From the NCBI GenBank assembly GCA_964622685.1, contig CAZUUU010000072.1, forward strand, positions 1 to 14,271: a DNA stretch of 14,271 nt. Direction: 5' to 3'. The notes below the pieces were generated by a model that had not been told where the DNA came from, searched no databases, and saw nothing but the letters and a program-made list of their open reading frames with translations. Shown here piece after piece: positions 14,233 through 14,271 of this stretch. Numbering within the stretch: position 1 is the first letter of the stretch; each line of letters opens with the position of its first letter. The DNA comes from Methylibium sp964622685 (GTDB lineage: Bacteria; Pseudomonadota; Gammaproteobacteria; Burkholderiales; Burkholderiaceae_C). The position numbers and the translations under genes are program-made.

Positions 14233-14271
14233 AGGCTGACCGTGACCTGGGGCAACTGCGGATCCAGCGCG
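14229..14271 (-). CDS. ccmA: CcmA C-terminal end (rest outside window)
   Basis: The last 13 codons and TGA of a minus-strand frame (ALDPQLPQVTVSL) run in from the right edge and overlap the ccmB GTG start by 4 nt. The identity as CcmA, the ATPase of the CcmAB heme-release ABC transporter, rests on its position directly before ccmB; the visible tail has no diagnostic motif. Confidence 0.65.
   Translation of the reverse strand, partial: ALDPQLPQVTVSL

Noticed and set aside
1..14271. Transposons, CRISPR arrays, tRNA/rRNA genes, direct repeats or a hidden defence or novel multi-gene system
   Set aside because: None was seen. Apart from the FBPase homologue and the small membrane protein, every gene belongs to a known family in a familiar context, and there is no non-coding stretch over 300 bases.

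Overview
The window is GC-rich, densely coding DNA from a proteobacterium, most likely a betaproteobacterium of the order Burkholderiales. This placement is an inference from the red-type (form IC) RuBisCO with its CbbX activase, the gene content and the codon bias; no rRNA or tRNA gene is present to confirm it. The cell can evidently fix CO2 by the Calvin cycle and makes c-type cytochromes, which fits a facultative chemolithoautotroph or phototroph. Nothing here shows which electron donor it uses.

Region 1 (1-5895, + strand) is a compact Calvin-cycle operon with the order cbbL (5' end cut off), cbbS, cbbX, an FBPase-family gene in the cbbF position, cbbP, cbbZ and cbbY. It encodes the carboxylase, its remodelling AAA+ activase, the ribulose-bisphosphate-forming kinase, and two HAD phosphatases that deal with unwanted sugar phosphates (2-phosphoglycolate and, by family knowledge, xylulose-1,5-bisphosphate). 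Genes are 8-27 nt apart or overlap by 4 nt. Genes for transketolase, GAPDH, PGK, aldolase and ribulose-phosphate epimerase are absent from this stretch. The most unusual gene is the FBPase homologue at 2489-3523. It keeps the overall fold signature and a clean reading frame, but has lost much of the metal-site signature and most of the sugar-phosphate-binding residues, so it may be a pseudoenzyme or have a new role.

Region 2 (5890-7783) starts with a long stem-loop that covers the ends of cbbY and the convergent next gene, probably a two-way terminator. A minus-strand YeeE/YedE-family membrane protein (probable thiosulfate or other sulfur-compound importer) follows. It is divergent from a small plus-strand two-helix membrane protein of DUF1269-like character. 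The 153-bp gap between them contains a perfect 12-bp palindrome.

Region 3 (7803-14271, - strand) is a cytochrome c maturation System I operon, transcribed right to left as ccmA (only its last 13 codons), ccmB, ccmC, ccmD, ccmE, ccmF, ccmG, ccmH, ccmI. Seven of the eight junctions overlap by 4 or 8 nt; only ccmB-ccmC has a 38-nt gap. Together these proteins move heme across the inner membrane (CcmABCD), hold it covalently on CcmE, and ligate it to reduced apocytochromes (CcmF/G/H/I). No mobile element, CRISPR array, RNA gene or phage signature was seen.
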